Shown: positions 16,205 through 23,706 of the stretch, piece after piece
How the letters are laid out: every line of letters starts with the position of its first letter
Numbering within the stretch: the stretch's first letter is position 1
Assembly: GCA_013288335.1 (NCBI GenBank)
Contig: JABDCC010000003.1
Coordinates: 1-64,000 of the forward strand
Source of the DNA: Alphaproteobacteria bacterium
GTDB lineage: Bacteria; Pseudomonadota; Alphaproteobacteria; Rickettsiales; JABCZZ01
Direction: 5' to 3'
DNA length: 64,000 nucleotides
The notes under the pieces: generated by a model
What the model saw: only the letters and a program-made list of their open reading frames with translations
Databases searched by the model: none
Told to the model about the DNA's origin: nothing
Made by a program: the position numbers and the translations under genes

Positions 16205-16963
16205 CTACTCCGTCGTAGTCAGCGTAAACACATTACCGGAAGCATCTGCCATCGCCTGAAAATCAAACTCAGGAATGGTGAATTTCTGATTGGTAAATGA
16301 AAGCGATAATTTACTGGATTTGCAGGCATTGAGCTTAATAGTTACATCTTTGGGCGCGCCAAAATTGCTGGTAGTGGTTTTAAAATACACTTCAAAAATC
16401 GGTGCTGTTCCCATCAACTGATTTGCATAGGTCAATTTATTTCCGGAAGTTGCCATATAGGTATAATAAACATATAATGCTGCGCCCGCATCGGCAGCCG
16501 CAAATGTATACGTGCCGGTGGAAGTGTTAAACGTATATTCTCCAACCGTTGGAGAAGAAGCGACCGGAATTAGCTGAACGCCGTTGCTTTGATAAAACAC
16601 ACCAAAATCTTCCAGTGGGGTAAGACTCGCATTGGCAACCACATAGATATATGACGAAGAAGACGGTACCGTTGCAGATTCTCCCGTACTGGTCATTTCA
16701 AGGCCACCACTGCCTGCAGCTTGCCCAATGAATAAATTATTAAATAAGGTCATTTGCAGCCGGGCAAATTTTGCTTTTCCGGTAATTTTTAATTCGCCGT
16801 CACTAAGCGCAACAGCAACTTTATTTTGCCCGGTTAATGATTCAAGTTTCTGATCAAAATCAAGCGAAACACCTTGCAGAACGCCAAACATAAATGGCGG
16901 GGTGTTAGCAGTATCGGTACGTTTGGCAATGAGTGTGCCGGTACCAAAAGCATAAGCGGTCAT
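16205..16963 (-). CDS. Major tail (tube) protein (GTA g9 position)
   Basis: The 252-residue protein starts MTAYAFGTGTLIAKRTDTAN after a strong ribosome site (AAGGAGAAAATT). Features are FMFGVLQGVSLDFDQKLESL, SDGELKITGKAKFARLQMTL and a C-terminal DVTIKLNACKSSKLSLSFTN, which match the beta-barrel tube fold of GTA-type major tail proteins. Residues about 95-172 are an inserted module (SSPTVGEYTF...TFAAADAG) shared with the head-tail adaptor and the tail-tip protein. It would decorate the outside of the tail tube. The gene lies between the tail terminator and tail chaperone positions. Confidence 0.8.
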   Translation of the reverse strand: MTAYAFGTGTLIAKRTDTANTPPFMFGVLQGVSLDFDQKLESLTGQNKVAVALSDGELKITGKAKFARLQMTLFNNLFIGQAAGSGGLEMTSTGESATVPSSSSYIYVVANASLTPLEDFGVFYQSNGVQLIPVASSPTVGEYTFNTSTGTYTFAAADAGAALYVYYTYMATSGNKLTYANQLMGTAPIFEVYFKTTTSNFGAPKDVTIKLNACKSSKLSLSFTNQKFTIPEFDFQAMADASGNVFTLTTTE

Positions 16964-16995
16964 AATTTTCTCCTTACATTTCTGTGATTAATATT

Positions 16996-17427
16996 TTAGA
17001 CGAGGACAAGAATTTTCAGTGGAATGATAGCAACCCCGTCGCCATCCAGATCGCCTGCGTCTTTCATAATTTTTCCTTCTATCCAGCAATGCGATGCCAA
17101 GCCGCCAAGTGTCTGAAGACCGGTGAGCGGGTTTGGCGCTAATGCCAAATCCACCGCATCAATTAACTGATTGAGAGTCGATATAGGAAAAACACTCTGG
17201 TCTTTACCGGCATCAATATAGATATAAATATCGACATTCAGCGTCACTGTTGCCGGCACTGCTTCACTGGCATGTGTGTATATTTCGCTGCGCTCGCATA
17301 AAAACACCGCTGGCTTATCGGCGGCAGCCACGCTGCTCCAAAGTTGTAATCTCCTGCTTGCCGTGGCAAATGGCGCAGCAGCAGACACCAGAGCAAAAAG
17401 CGCGGTGATAATGGATTCGCGATTCAT
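16996..17427 (-). CDS. Tail terminator / tail completion protein (DUF3168-like, GTA g8 position)
   Basis: The 143-residue protein has the DUF3168 layout: an N-terminal helix MNRESIITALFALVSAAAPF, a central strand pair with PAVFLCERSEIYTHASEAVP and VTLNVDIYIYIDAGKDQSVF, then LNQLIDAVDLALAP and GLASHCWIEGKIMKDAGDLD. The D-G-D near the end and a C-terminal strand (VAIIPLKILVLV) fit tail terminators, which cap the tail tube at the head-proximal end. It begins 14 bp after the gp10-like gene ends, in standard head-to-tail order. Confidence 0.75.
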   Translation of the reverse strand: MNRESIITALFALVSAAAPFATASRRLQLWSSVAAADKPAVFLCERSEIYTHASEAVPATVTLNVDIYIYIDAGKDQSVFPISTLNQLIDAVDLALAPNPLTGLQTLGGLASHCWIEGKIMKDAGDLDGDGVAIIPLKILVLV

Positions 17428-17441
17428 AATGATAATGATAA

Positions 17442-17927
17442 TTAAGATTGGTTGAGTTCGTCCTGAATAGCGCCTGACATCTCATCGAGAATATCGTCGT
17501 TCATGTCGGCAAGGGATGAGCGCAAATAAGAATATTCCGGTATTACTGATCCAGGATGATTAACATATTTTGCAAACATCTGTTTGCCGTTTGACATAAA
17601 AGCCAGAGCCTTTGCTTGCGTGGCCTCAATAATATGAGATTTGGTGGTGCCGCCATATTCTAAGATAGCCGCGTAGGGAACATCTCCATCTACAAAAATA
17701 CTGCTGCTTATGCTGTCGCCATCTTCGTTTACTTCACTGGCGATACTATTTAATAACGTACCGGTTTTGCTTTGAAGCACTTCCCCACTTAACTTCTCAC
17801 CCACTTTTTGTTTTAATAGATCCGTAAGGGAAGATGACTTATTAAACAATACGTTAAGCAACCTATCGGGCAATGCAGCAATGTTTTCCTGTAACTCAGG
17901 AAGCCCAATTATGTCAATGATGATCAT
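17442..17927 (-). CDS. HK97 gp10-like head closure/neck protein
   Basis: The 161-residue protein starts MIIIDIIGLPELQENIAALP and contains LLKQKVGEKLSGEVLQSKTG, AAILEYGGTTKSH and LRSSLADMNDDILDEMSGAI. The sequence of S-K-T-G-x-L, a V-x-Y-A-x-x-x-E-Y-G-G-type turn and a C-terminal R-S-S-L helix is typical of HK97-gp10-like proteins, which join head to tail. It is the last gene of the neck block before the cargo pair at 18010-19914. Confidence 0.75.
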   Translation of the reverse strand: MIIIDIIGLPELQENIAALPDRLLNVLFNKSSSLTDLLKQKVGEKLSGEVLQSKTGTLLNSIASEVNEDGDSISSSIFVDGDVPYAAILEYGGTTKSHIIEATQAKALAFMSNGKQMFAKYVNHPGSVIPEYSYLRSSLADMNDDILDEMSGAIQDELNQS

Positions 17928-17931
17928 ACAA

Positions 17932-17976
17932 TTGTAACAAAATCTTAATTATTCATTAAGGCTTTTTATGTTATTA
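17932..17976 (+). promoter_or_regulatory. Weak Pho-box-like promoter candidate ahead of the 18010 gene
   Basis: Heptamers TTGTAAC (17932), TCTTAAT (17943) and CATTAAG (17954) start exactly 11 bp apart. After a 10-nt gap TTATTA (17971) could be the -10 box. The spacing matches PhoB-type promoters, but the match of heptamers two and three to CTGTCAT is poor. This is therefore the weakest of the series in this window. Confidence 0.3.
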
Positions 17977-18009
17977 TGGCCTTAATTATTAGATTAGGGA
18001 GATGCGCTT

Positions 18010-19158
18010 ATGAATAAACTTTTGCTTACCGGTCTGCTGTCAACCGGATTGCTCACCACGATGAGTGAAGCCCAAGCGCAACAGACGCATAAGAAGATTG
18101 TAGCACATCCTGGTTATATAGGACATGTGGATCCTAATCCCACTCCCGGCAGCCCAAATGTATCTGTGGATGTGAATGTCAAAGAAACAAATAATTATTA
18201 TATGCAGTCAGCAGCGAAACTTCAGCAAAAGGCTGCTGGGCAGCGTTCGGGTAACAATAGTGGAGCCCATAACAAAGTTACAGAAGCAGTTCCCTTGTCA
18301 CACCACGCAGATTTTAGTGGGTCACATGGTCGCCCCACTGGACCAGATTTAGAATTATATAATAATTTGATTAATCACTCAGATACACTGAAATTTGTTG
18401 ATAAGGGCGCCGATAGTTTTATCGCTAAATATAATGAAATCCGCTCCAAGGACAAATCCCTGAAAAGTGTTTATGAAATCAGGGTATTTGATGAAACTCA
18501 AGATCTAAACGGGCATAAAGAACCATTATGCCTGGTCGTACAAAATCAGGATAAGAAAGATGTAACTAATTATGGCAAATTGGTACTTTTTGTTAATAGC
18601 GCATTCTTGAAACTTCCTGTAGATCAGCAATCTGCACTTTTTACCACTTCTGCTATTTTAGGAGCACACGGTATTCCAATTGATGGAATTACAGATTATC
18701 TTGGAGTTAAATATGCTCCCCTAGTACCTAAATTATACCCCGATCCAAATAATAAATTCATTGAGCAATCAACGGTAAATACCCTACTTCACCATGGATA
18801 TAAACCTGAAGTTGTCGCAACTGTATTAAAAAACAAAGCAAATGCCCATAAAATTGATGGAGAGGGCGGTTTCTTCTACTCAGACAAAAAATATAATGAG
18901 TTAAATAAACTTAGCGAATTCGCAGCTAGTTACGCTAAAAATCCCAATGAGTTGAATAAAGATGATCCGTTATATAAACTTTTAGAACCAAAACATATGC
19001 ATGAAATTGGCAAGTGGATTGAAAACGGATTTTCTGCAGTCGATTTACAAAAAATCCAAAGAGATAACGAACCCAAAAATTTAACTTTTACCGATCTCGC
19101 TAACAGACGTAAATTAGATTTAGCGATCAAACAAAATAAAAACGATAGAACCGTTTAG
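18010..19158 (+). CDS. Secreted orphan protein (antisense cargo, 382 aa)
   Basis: Residues 1-24 (MNKLLLTGLLSTGLLTTMSE, then AQAQ) form a Sec signal peptide with cleavage predicted after AQA or AQAQ. The mature part has an N-terminal low-complexity stretch (VSVDVNVKETNNYYMQSAAK), a soluble alpha/beta region (about 95-220) with VYEIRVFDETQDLNGHKEPL, and a helical C-terminus. No catalytic motif such as HExxH or a serine nucleophile box is evident and no family is recognised. It forms a two-gene plus-strand unit with 19174-19914 (15 bp gap), inserted between neck genes of the phage cluster. A periplasmic or extracellular role is inferred from the signal only. Confidence 0.65.
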   Translation: MNKLLLTGLLSTGLLTTMSEAQAQQTHKKIVAHPGYIGHVDPNPTPGSPNVSVDVNVKETNNYYMQSAAKLQQKAAGQRSGNNSGAHNKVTEAVPLSHHADFSGSHGRPTGPDLELYNNLINHSDTLKFVDKGADSFIAKYNEIRSKDKSLKSVYEIRVFDETQDLNGHKEPLCLVVQNQDKKDVTNYGKLVLFVNSAFLKLPVDQQSALFTTSAILGAHGIPIDGITDYLGVKYAPLVPKLYPDPNNKFIEQSTVNTLLHHGYKPEVVATVLKNKANAHKIDGEGGFFYSDKKYNELNKLSEFAASYAKNPNELNKDDPLYKLLEPKHMHEIGKWIENGFSAVDLQKIQRDNEPKNLTFTDLANRRKLDLAIKQNKNDRTV

Positions 19159-19173
19159 TTAAGGGATAAATAT

Positions 19174-19914
19174 ATGAACGAAGAACAACAGAATTCTCAA
19201 AATCAAAACTCCGACAGAGTTGATGATTCGCAAGAAATCCCTGCCAAAAATTCCGGCAAAACTATACTGCTTGGTGTTTTATCTGCAGCGTTGGTGATTG
19301 CAGGGCTTTTGACTCCTATAGGCCATATTCTTTTTGGTCTTTCTTTAGTTGGATTAGGAATCGTAAGCACAGTAATGGCTTTCAAATCCCATAGCGCTGA
19401 TAAAGCTAACAGAGAAAGTGCCATTGCTGAACGTCAGGCAAGTATTGAGCGCGCCCGCGAAAGACAGCAGGAGTTAGAATTAGCTAAAACCAATGCACTT
19501 GCTAAACAGCAGGAAGCAGAACTGGCCAGAGCTAATACGCCTTCAGAGCAGGCACAACAGCAGCCGGTACAAAAGGAAGCACCTGCGCAACAAAATACTG
19601 TTCCTGACCAAAAGACACAGCCAGCAGTAAATTCAGATGCAAAGCCTGTGGAAAACACGCAAGCACCTGCTAATACGCAAGTACCCGTCAAAGAGTGTGC
19701 TGATAAGCCAGAGATTAATCTCAACATCAGCAACAATACCGGTGACACTACCGTGACTCATCCCACTATTAATACCGCAGTATCAGCTACGGATAATACC
19801 AAAATTAATGTAAATCCCGATGCGAATACTACCCAGAAAACCGAGAAAAAGCCGGAAGACTGGGTAACAAAAAGCAAGAGCAACGCCACATCAACTGTGA
19901 TGTCTCCCACGTAA
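19174..19914 (+). CDS. Membrane-anchored coiled-coil protein with Gln/Pro/Asn-rich tail (antisense cargo)
   Basis: The 246-residue protein has a polar N-terminus, then two adjacent hydrophobic segments (TILLGVLSAALVIAGLL and IGHILFGLSLVGLGIVSTVM, about 29-68). A charged coiled coil follows (about 77-120; SIERARERQQELELAKTNAL), then a long low-complexity tail of Gln/Pro/Ala/Asn with NLNISNNTGDTTVTHPTINT. No known family is recognised. The tail would probably be exposed on one face of the membrane. It is cotranscribed with the secreted protein upstream (15 bp), so the two may function together. Its 3' end lies 8 bp from the convergent head-tail adaptor stop. Confidence 0.6.
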   Translation: MNEEQQNSQNQNSDRVDDSQEIPAKNSGKTILLGVLSAALVIAGLLTPIGHILFGLSLVGLGIVSTVMAFKSHSADKANRESAIAERQASIERARERQQELELAKTNALAKQQEAELARANTPSEQAQQQPVQKEAPAQQNTVPDQKTQPAVNSDAKPVENTQAPANTQVPVKECADKPEINLNISNNTGDTTVTHPTINTAVSATDNTKINVNPDANTTQKTEKKPEDWVTKSKSNATSTVMSPT

Positions 19915-19921
19915 ATAATTC

Positions 19922-20734
19922 CTAAATCGCCAATACACGCATGTAAGGCTGCAAGAGTGTGCGCACAAAATCCGGCATATCTTTCTGGCTGAACGCTATC
20001 GTCTCCTGCCCACCCAGACTTTTAGAAATTTCACCGATGCGGTTTTTATAACGATACCGTTCACCCACCATTTCCATACAAGCATGTTCAATGTCGGCGG
20101 GCACATAACTATAACTTATCTGAACATGCATGCCCGCATCCGCCGCAGAAAATCCATACACACCATCACACACCGTATATTGGCCTTCCGTCGGGCTTGA
20201 GGCTACATTGACTAGTGCGCCGCCATTGTTATACACAACACCCTGATCCGCGCCGAAGCTTCCATTTGGAGCATTTACCGCAATCGTATATGTACCCGTG
20301 GATGGAATAGTTTGCGGCTCGTTATTCACCACAAATCCACACGTATAGACAATATTCACATTACTATACCCGCGAGTAAATCTATGACCTCTTAGTGACA
20401 CTGCTTGCGGCCTTCCAGGTGGCAACCCATCCCAGGGATCAAATATAAATCCGCTGCTGAAATTTCCAGAGGAAGCGGGAATAACAATATTATCCACCAT
20501 CACCAATGAAACGGTCTGCACCGGCCAATGCCTGAGCGTCTGCCGTCCCTGCCCCAATCCATCATAAATATCGCTGAAGATATATTGAAATAAAGTAGGG
20601 CGCTGCAGATAACTTAAAATAAATCGACTCATTTCATCTATGAGACGGGTTAAAAGTAAATCGTCATTGCTGGTTGTTACTCCCACCCAATCGCGCACGC
20701 GTTCAAGAGTTGTCAGTCTGTTTATGGCTGCCAT
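19922..20734 (-). CDS. Head-tail adaptor (gp6-like connector) with an inserted beta module
   Basis: The 270-residue protein starts MAAINRLTTLERVRDWVGVT, with DLLLTRLIDEMSRFILSYLQ, the helical start of gp6/gp15-like phage connectors that dock below the portal. The family's usual continuation (V-x-Y-T-x-G-F ... V-P-A-D-I-E-H-A-C-M-E) is split. Residues 141-212 form an inserted module with IPSTGTYTIAVNAP and SSPTEGQYTV-C-D-G-V-Y-G-F-S-A-A-D-A-G. The same module occurs in the major tail and tail-tip proteins. This makes the protein about 70 residues longer than usual. The start lies about 70 bp from the capsid gene end, across a hairpin. Confidence 0.75.
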   Translation of the reverse strand: MAAINRLTTLERVRDWVGVTTSNDDLLLTRLIDEMSRFILSYLQRPTLFQYIFSDIYDGLGQGRQTLRHWPVQTVSLVMVDNIVIPASSGNFSSGFIFDPWDGLPPGRPQAVSLRGHRFTRGYSNVNIVYTCGFVVNNEPQTIPSTGTYTIAVNAPNGSFGADQGVVYNNGGALVNVASSPTEGQYTVCDGVYGFSAADAGMHVQISYSYVPADIEHACMEMVGERYRYKNRIGEISKSLGGQETIAFSQKDMPDFVRTLLQPYMRVLAI

Positions 20735-20768
20735 ATTTAATAATATTGTATGATATATTTTATAATGA

Positions 20769-20796
20769 AGTGGCCAGCGTTCTCATACTGGCCACT
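20769..20796 (-). terminator. Hairpin downstream of the major capsid gene
   Basis: AGTGGCCAG (20769-20777) and CTGGCCACT (20788-20796) form a perfect 9-bp stem with a 10-nt loop, about 10 bp after the capsid stop on the minus strand. The following sequence is only partly T-rich. It may be a partial terminator or an mRNA-stabilising hairpin that boosts capsid expression over the genes behind it. Confidence 0.55.
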
Positions 20797-20805
20797 AGTT
20801 ATAGA

Positions 20806-22305
20806 CTAGCCGTTAGCGATATTGGTAATCACACCGAGTGCGAAGGTTGCATATATTGCGAGTACTTCCTCGGCATACACACCATATTCACGCTGACGTG
20901 AGCGAGCTGGCCAATCCATGCGGTAATAATCACGGCGGGTGAGAACTTCCGCAACGTTTGGCACTTCATTGTTCTGGTACCAGGAAGGAAGCTGTTCGCA
21001 ATAAGCGATAATCGTGCCAGGTGGTAAATCAGGGTGAACTTTGATAGGCATTTTAACACCACCATCAGCAGCAAACGGATTGAAGTAAAATTCAATCGTA
21101 CCACCTGCAACCATTGAATATGGCAAGCTATCAGTAGTACCCGCAGTATAGCGCAGCAATGAACTGCTGCCAGTGCCTAAAACCTTATTGGTAATGTTCT
21201 TTAATTCCTGGCTGTTTACATAAATCACGGTTGGGCTAACGCGGTAGTTATCCCACATGCTCTGCAACATATTATCAATTTCAACGACTGAACCACGACC
21301 TGAGGCAGTTAAGGTAGTGCCTGTGCCGGCAGTACCGGTTGCCAATGTATTTACATACGAAATATTATTGGGGTTTAATGACTGGGTAAGTAAACCATCA
21401 AATGCAAGACTGGCATTAACCGAACAATCCGCAGTTACGGCACTGATTGCCTGACGGCTGCCAGTAAGCGGAGCGGTAAATGTTGCGCTATTGATCGTGG
21501 TAATAGCCTGCAAGGTTTCACTGCTTGCGGCACCCACATACCATGCATAGGCAACGGCACCCTGAATTGCGGGTACGGTCGCAAATAATGTCTGACCGAG
21601 TGTTACCGCTTGCGTGGTATTGGAAGATTTATTGGAGGAACCACCATTAAGAGTAAAGGTTTTACTATCCGCTCCGGTAATGGTTTTAGTGGTAGAAATA
21701 CCGGCAGAAAGCGAAGAATTTTTCCAGCCTTCCAAAGTAAGCGCAACTACAATCACTGAATAAGTCAGTGCGGGCAAAGTAGCACCCGTTCCCGAAGCAC
21801 TAAGTGTTGGGGCGGTTGGCGTACCTAAACTCAACGAGGCATTACCCGCAAGCAATGCTACTTCTTCTTTGCGCATGATTTTTTGCAAAAGACGCAAAGT
21901 CACCATGGAATTTTCATCTTCAAAACCTTGAGCAGCGGCTTCAGCTTCAAAAGTCAGATAATCTTCTTCACCAAGCGTTACGTAAGCAGCCGATTTTGAA
22001 GAGGTAGTATAAGACATAGTTCCGGAGCGCTGGCCTTCTGGCACCCAGCCCATCGCATCAAAGCCCGAACCTACAAGCGAATTTACCTGTTTCCAACGCG
22101 CTGCATCACCGGGATTCAAACGACGCACACGGGGAATGCTATTACGCAGGGGCGTAATGACGGGGTAAAGATTCTGCGCGGGCCCCATCAAGTCATAAAA
22201 CGTAAGACCACTGGAAATGCTAACGCCTTTGCGCAATTCATTTTGCCCATTACTGAGCGCTTTATTTGTGAGATCGAGAGTTTCCCTGGTAGGATTAATA
22301 AACAT
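20806..22305 (-). CDS. Major capsid protein with Ig-like insertion
   Basis: The 499-residue protein starts MFINPTRETLDLTNKALSNG after the ribosome site AAGGAG. The N-terminal part has YPVITPLRNSIPRVRRLNPG and MGWVPEGQRSG, and the C-terminal part has SPTVIYVNSQELKNITNKVL and YGVYAEEVLAIYATFALGVI. These fit a phage major capsid fold. Residues about 165-285 are Ser/Thr/Gly-rich (APTLSASGTGATLPALTYSV, GAVAYAWYVGAAS) and look like a fibronectin/Ig-like domain inserted into the core, probably displayed on the capsid surface. It follows the prohead protease (about 105 bp) as expected. The sequence does not look like the short GTA capsid proteins, which points to a phage-derived head. Confidence 0.8.
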   Translation of the reverse strand: MFINPTRETLDLTNKALSNGQNELRKGVSISSGLTFYDLMGPAQNLYPVITPLRNSIPRVRRLNPGDAARWKQVNSLVGSGFDAMGWVPEGQRSGTMSYTTSSKSAAYVTLGEEDYLTFEAEAAAQGFEDENSMVTLRLLQKIMRKEEVALLAGNASLSLGTPTAPTLSASGTGATLPALTYSVIVVALTLEGWKNSSLSAGISTTKTITGADSKTFTLNGGSSNKSSNTTQAVTLGQTLFATVPAIQGAVAYAWYVGAASSETLQAITTINSATFTAPLTGSRQAISAVTADCSVNASLAFDGLLTQSLNPNNISYVNTLATGTAGTGTTLTASGRGSVVEIDNMLQSMWDNYRVSPTVIYVNSQELKNITNKVLGTGSSSLLRYTAGTTDSLPYSMVAGGTIEFYFNPFAADGGVKMPIKVHPDLPPGTIIAYCEQLPSWYQNNEVPNVAEVLTRRDYYRMDWPARSRQREYGVYAEEVLAIYATFALGVITNIANG

Positions 22306-22409
22306 AGTGACTCCTTGTTAGTTGGTTATTTGGTTAAATTTTGGGAATAGGTTTTTATTTCCAGATCGCTGAGGATGCTGGATTAGGCTGAATAATGCTT
22401 TTGCAGATT

Positions 22410-23312
22410 TTAGATGAGGATAGGGTTGGAAAGCGCAACCTTCATCAGCTCATGAGGAGTGCCAGCTGCACTGAGTTTTGCGAATGTCTCTTCATGATTA
22501 CTGCGGTCTTCTGATTTACTGATAGCACGTAAAACACCTTTGGGTGGCAGAGGCAATGATTCCAGTTGCGTAATGCGTTTTTGCAGTTCTTCAATAGTAG
22601 AGAGATGAGAATCTATAGATTTCGTCAGCTTTTCATTACTCTCATCGCTTTCAATAGCTTCGCCGTTTAAATATTGCTGAAGGGCAAGAATATGTGGCAA
22701 AACTTCATCTGCCTCATCTTCGTTTGCAATATCATCCGCAAGCCAGGAAAGCCCTTCCAGCAATGCCGATATTTTCTCTTCGTCATCAGCTTCATTCATA
22801 TCCGAATTATCCTGTGCTGCATTAAACTTACGGCACTCCGTTGTCCCATCCAGTTTTATCACTTCAAACGTCGCAGTCGGCACGGCAGGATTATCCACTA
22901 ACGATACTTCGCTGAGTACCGGTGTGTAGCGCATGAGATTGGAATTTTCTGCGTCCTGCCAGCGTTTGGCATAACCACCGCCGATGGAAAATCCGGTGTA
23001 AACTCCCTCAAGCACTTTCTGCCACTCGGCATCGTCAATGATTTTGGCAACACCCTGGATGCGTTTATTTACGTCATCGAACGAAATATCGGTGAATTTA
23101 CCGGCAGCGACATTGCCGTGCATGGCGCGCACATTGCCGAAACTTTTTCCGCCGCTTGCATCCTGGAATTGCTGTGACCACTCGGCAAATGCAGGTTTGG
23201 CAGTTTCGTAGTCGAGTATCTCACCGGTCTTGTCGGGCACTTCTTCGGAAAGTGTGCCGTACACAAGCTGCTTTGCCACATCAACTTTGGAAATCGGGAT
23301 AAATAAAGCCAT
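22410..23312 (-). CDS. Prohead serine protease (XkdF-like / HK97-type)
   Basis: The 300-residue protein has an N-terminal protease domain (about 1-150): DKTGEILDYETAKPAFAEWS, NVRAMHGNVAAGKF (His candidate), GVYTGFSIGGGYAKRW (Ser in F-S-I-G-G) and LSEVSLVDNPAVPTATFEVI. This is the arrangement of XkdF-like phage proteases that trim scaffold and capsid during head maturation. The C-terminal half is acidic and helical with a coiled coil (IDSHLSTIEELQKRITQLES), probably the scaffolding part. Its position between portal and capsid genes is canonical. The 130 bp upstream hold only the orphan portal tail at 23365. Confidence 0.82.
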   Translation of the reverse strand: MALFIPISKVDVAKQLVYGTLSEEVPDKTGEILDYETAKPAFAEWSQQFQDASGGKSFGNVRAMHGNVAAGKFTDISFDDVNKRIQGVAKIIDDAEWQKVLEGVYTGFSIGGGYAKRWQDAENSNLMRYTPVLSEVSLVDNPAVPTATFEVIKLDGTTECRKFNAAQDNSDMNEADDEEKISALLEGLSWLADDIANEDEADEVLPHILALQQYLNGEAIESDESNEKLTKSIDSHLSTIEELQKRITQLESLPLPPKGVLRAISKSEDRSNHEETFAKLSAAGTPHELMKVALSNPILI

Positions 23313-23364
23313 ACGCCTCCTTTGACTTCAGGATGGTTAAAAGAAATTTTGAAAAATTATTGAT

Positions 23365-23442
23365 TTAATTTACGTCGAAGCGGAAACCAGGCTTCGCGCA
23401 GGTAGACCAGCGCGGATGTTTGGAATCGAAGTCGGAGTCTCC
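23365..23442 (-). pseudogene. Orphan former C-terminus of the portal gene, left behind the toxin cassette
   Basis: The minus strand encodes GDSDFDSKHPRWSTC followed by AKPGFRFDVN and a stop at 23365-23367. The first 12 residues match GDSDFNSKHPRW of the portal protein (24343-24378) at 11 of 12 positions, and the DNA at 30 of 36. After the Trp the two copies diverge. The frame has no proper start (GTG or TTG overlapping the previous gene only). It looks like the original portal tail, displaced when the toxin and immunity genes inserted. Confidence 0.65.
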
Positions 23443-23446
23443 AGTT

Positions 23447-23701
23447 TTATTCAACACTTAATAATTGCTTAACTACTTTCTCTCGCTGTGAGTCAAGAAT
23501 AGCAGCATCCAACTTATCTTCAATATTCTTTAAATAATTATTAAGAGCATTCTCATTACAATGCTTGCTAAGCAGAGTAACGATACCAACTATAAACTCA
23601 TCATACTCATTTATAAGATGTGGATTATCGCCAATGCAAAAAGGATCCCAATCTTTTAACAAGATTTTTCTCACCCCTTGAATTTTTGTTTGATCGTTCA
23701 T
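23447..23701 (-). CDS. Small acidic protein, putative immunity partner of the portal-fused toxin (84 aa)
   Basis: The protein starts MNDQTKIQGVRKILLKDWDP and continues FCIGDNPHLINEYDEFIVGI. The motif D-W-D-P-(6)-N-P-x-x-x-x-E-Y-D-x-(Y/F) resembles a family of small conserved proteins of unknown or immunity-like role. It is helical, with no signal or membrane segment. It starts 5 bp after the stop of the portal-toxin gene and lies between the two copies of the GDSDF(N/D)SKHPRW repeat. It therefore travels with the toxin domain rather than with the head genes. The immunity role is inferred from position, size and acidity. Confidence 0.55.
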   Translation of the reverse strand: MNDQTKIQGVRKILLKDWDPFCIGDNPHLINEYDEFIVGIVTLLSKHCNENALNNYLKNIEDKLDAAILDSQREKVVKQLLSVE

Positions 23702-23706
23702 AACTA

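Noticed and set aside
19434..19748. Cysteine/serine-rich minus-strand frame of 104 codons
   Set aside because: Shadow of the Gln/Ala-rich coiled coil and tail of the plus-strand gene at 19174; no independent start signal.
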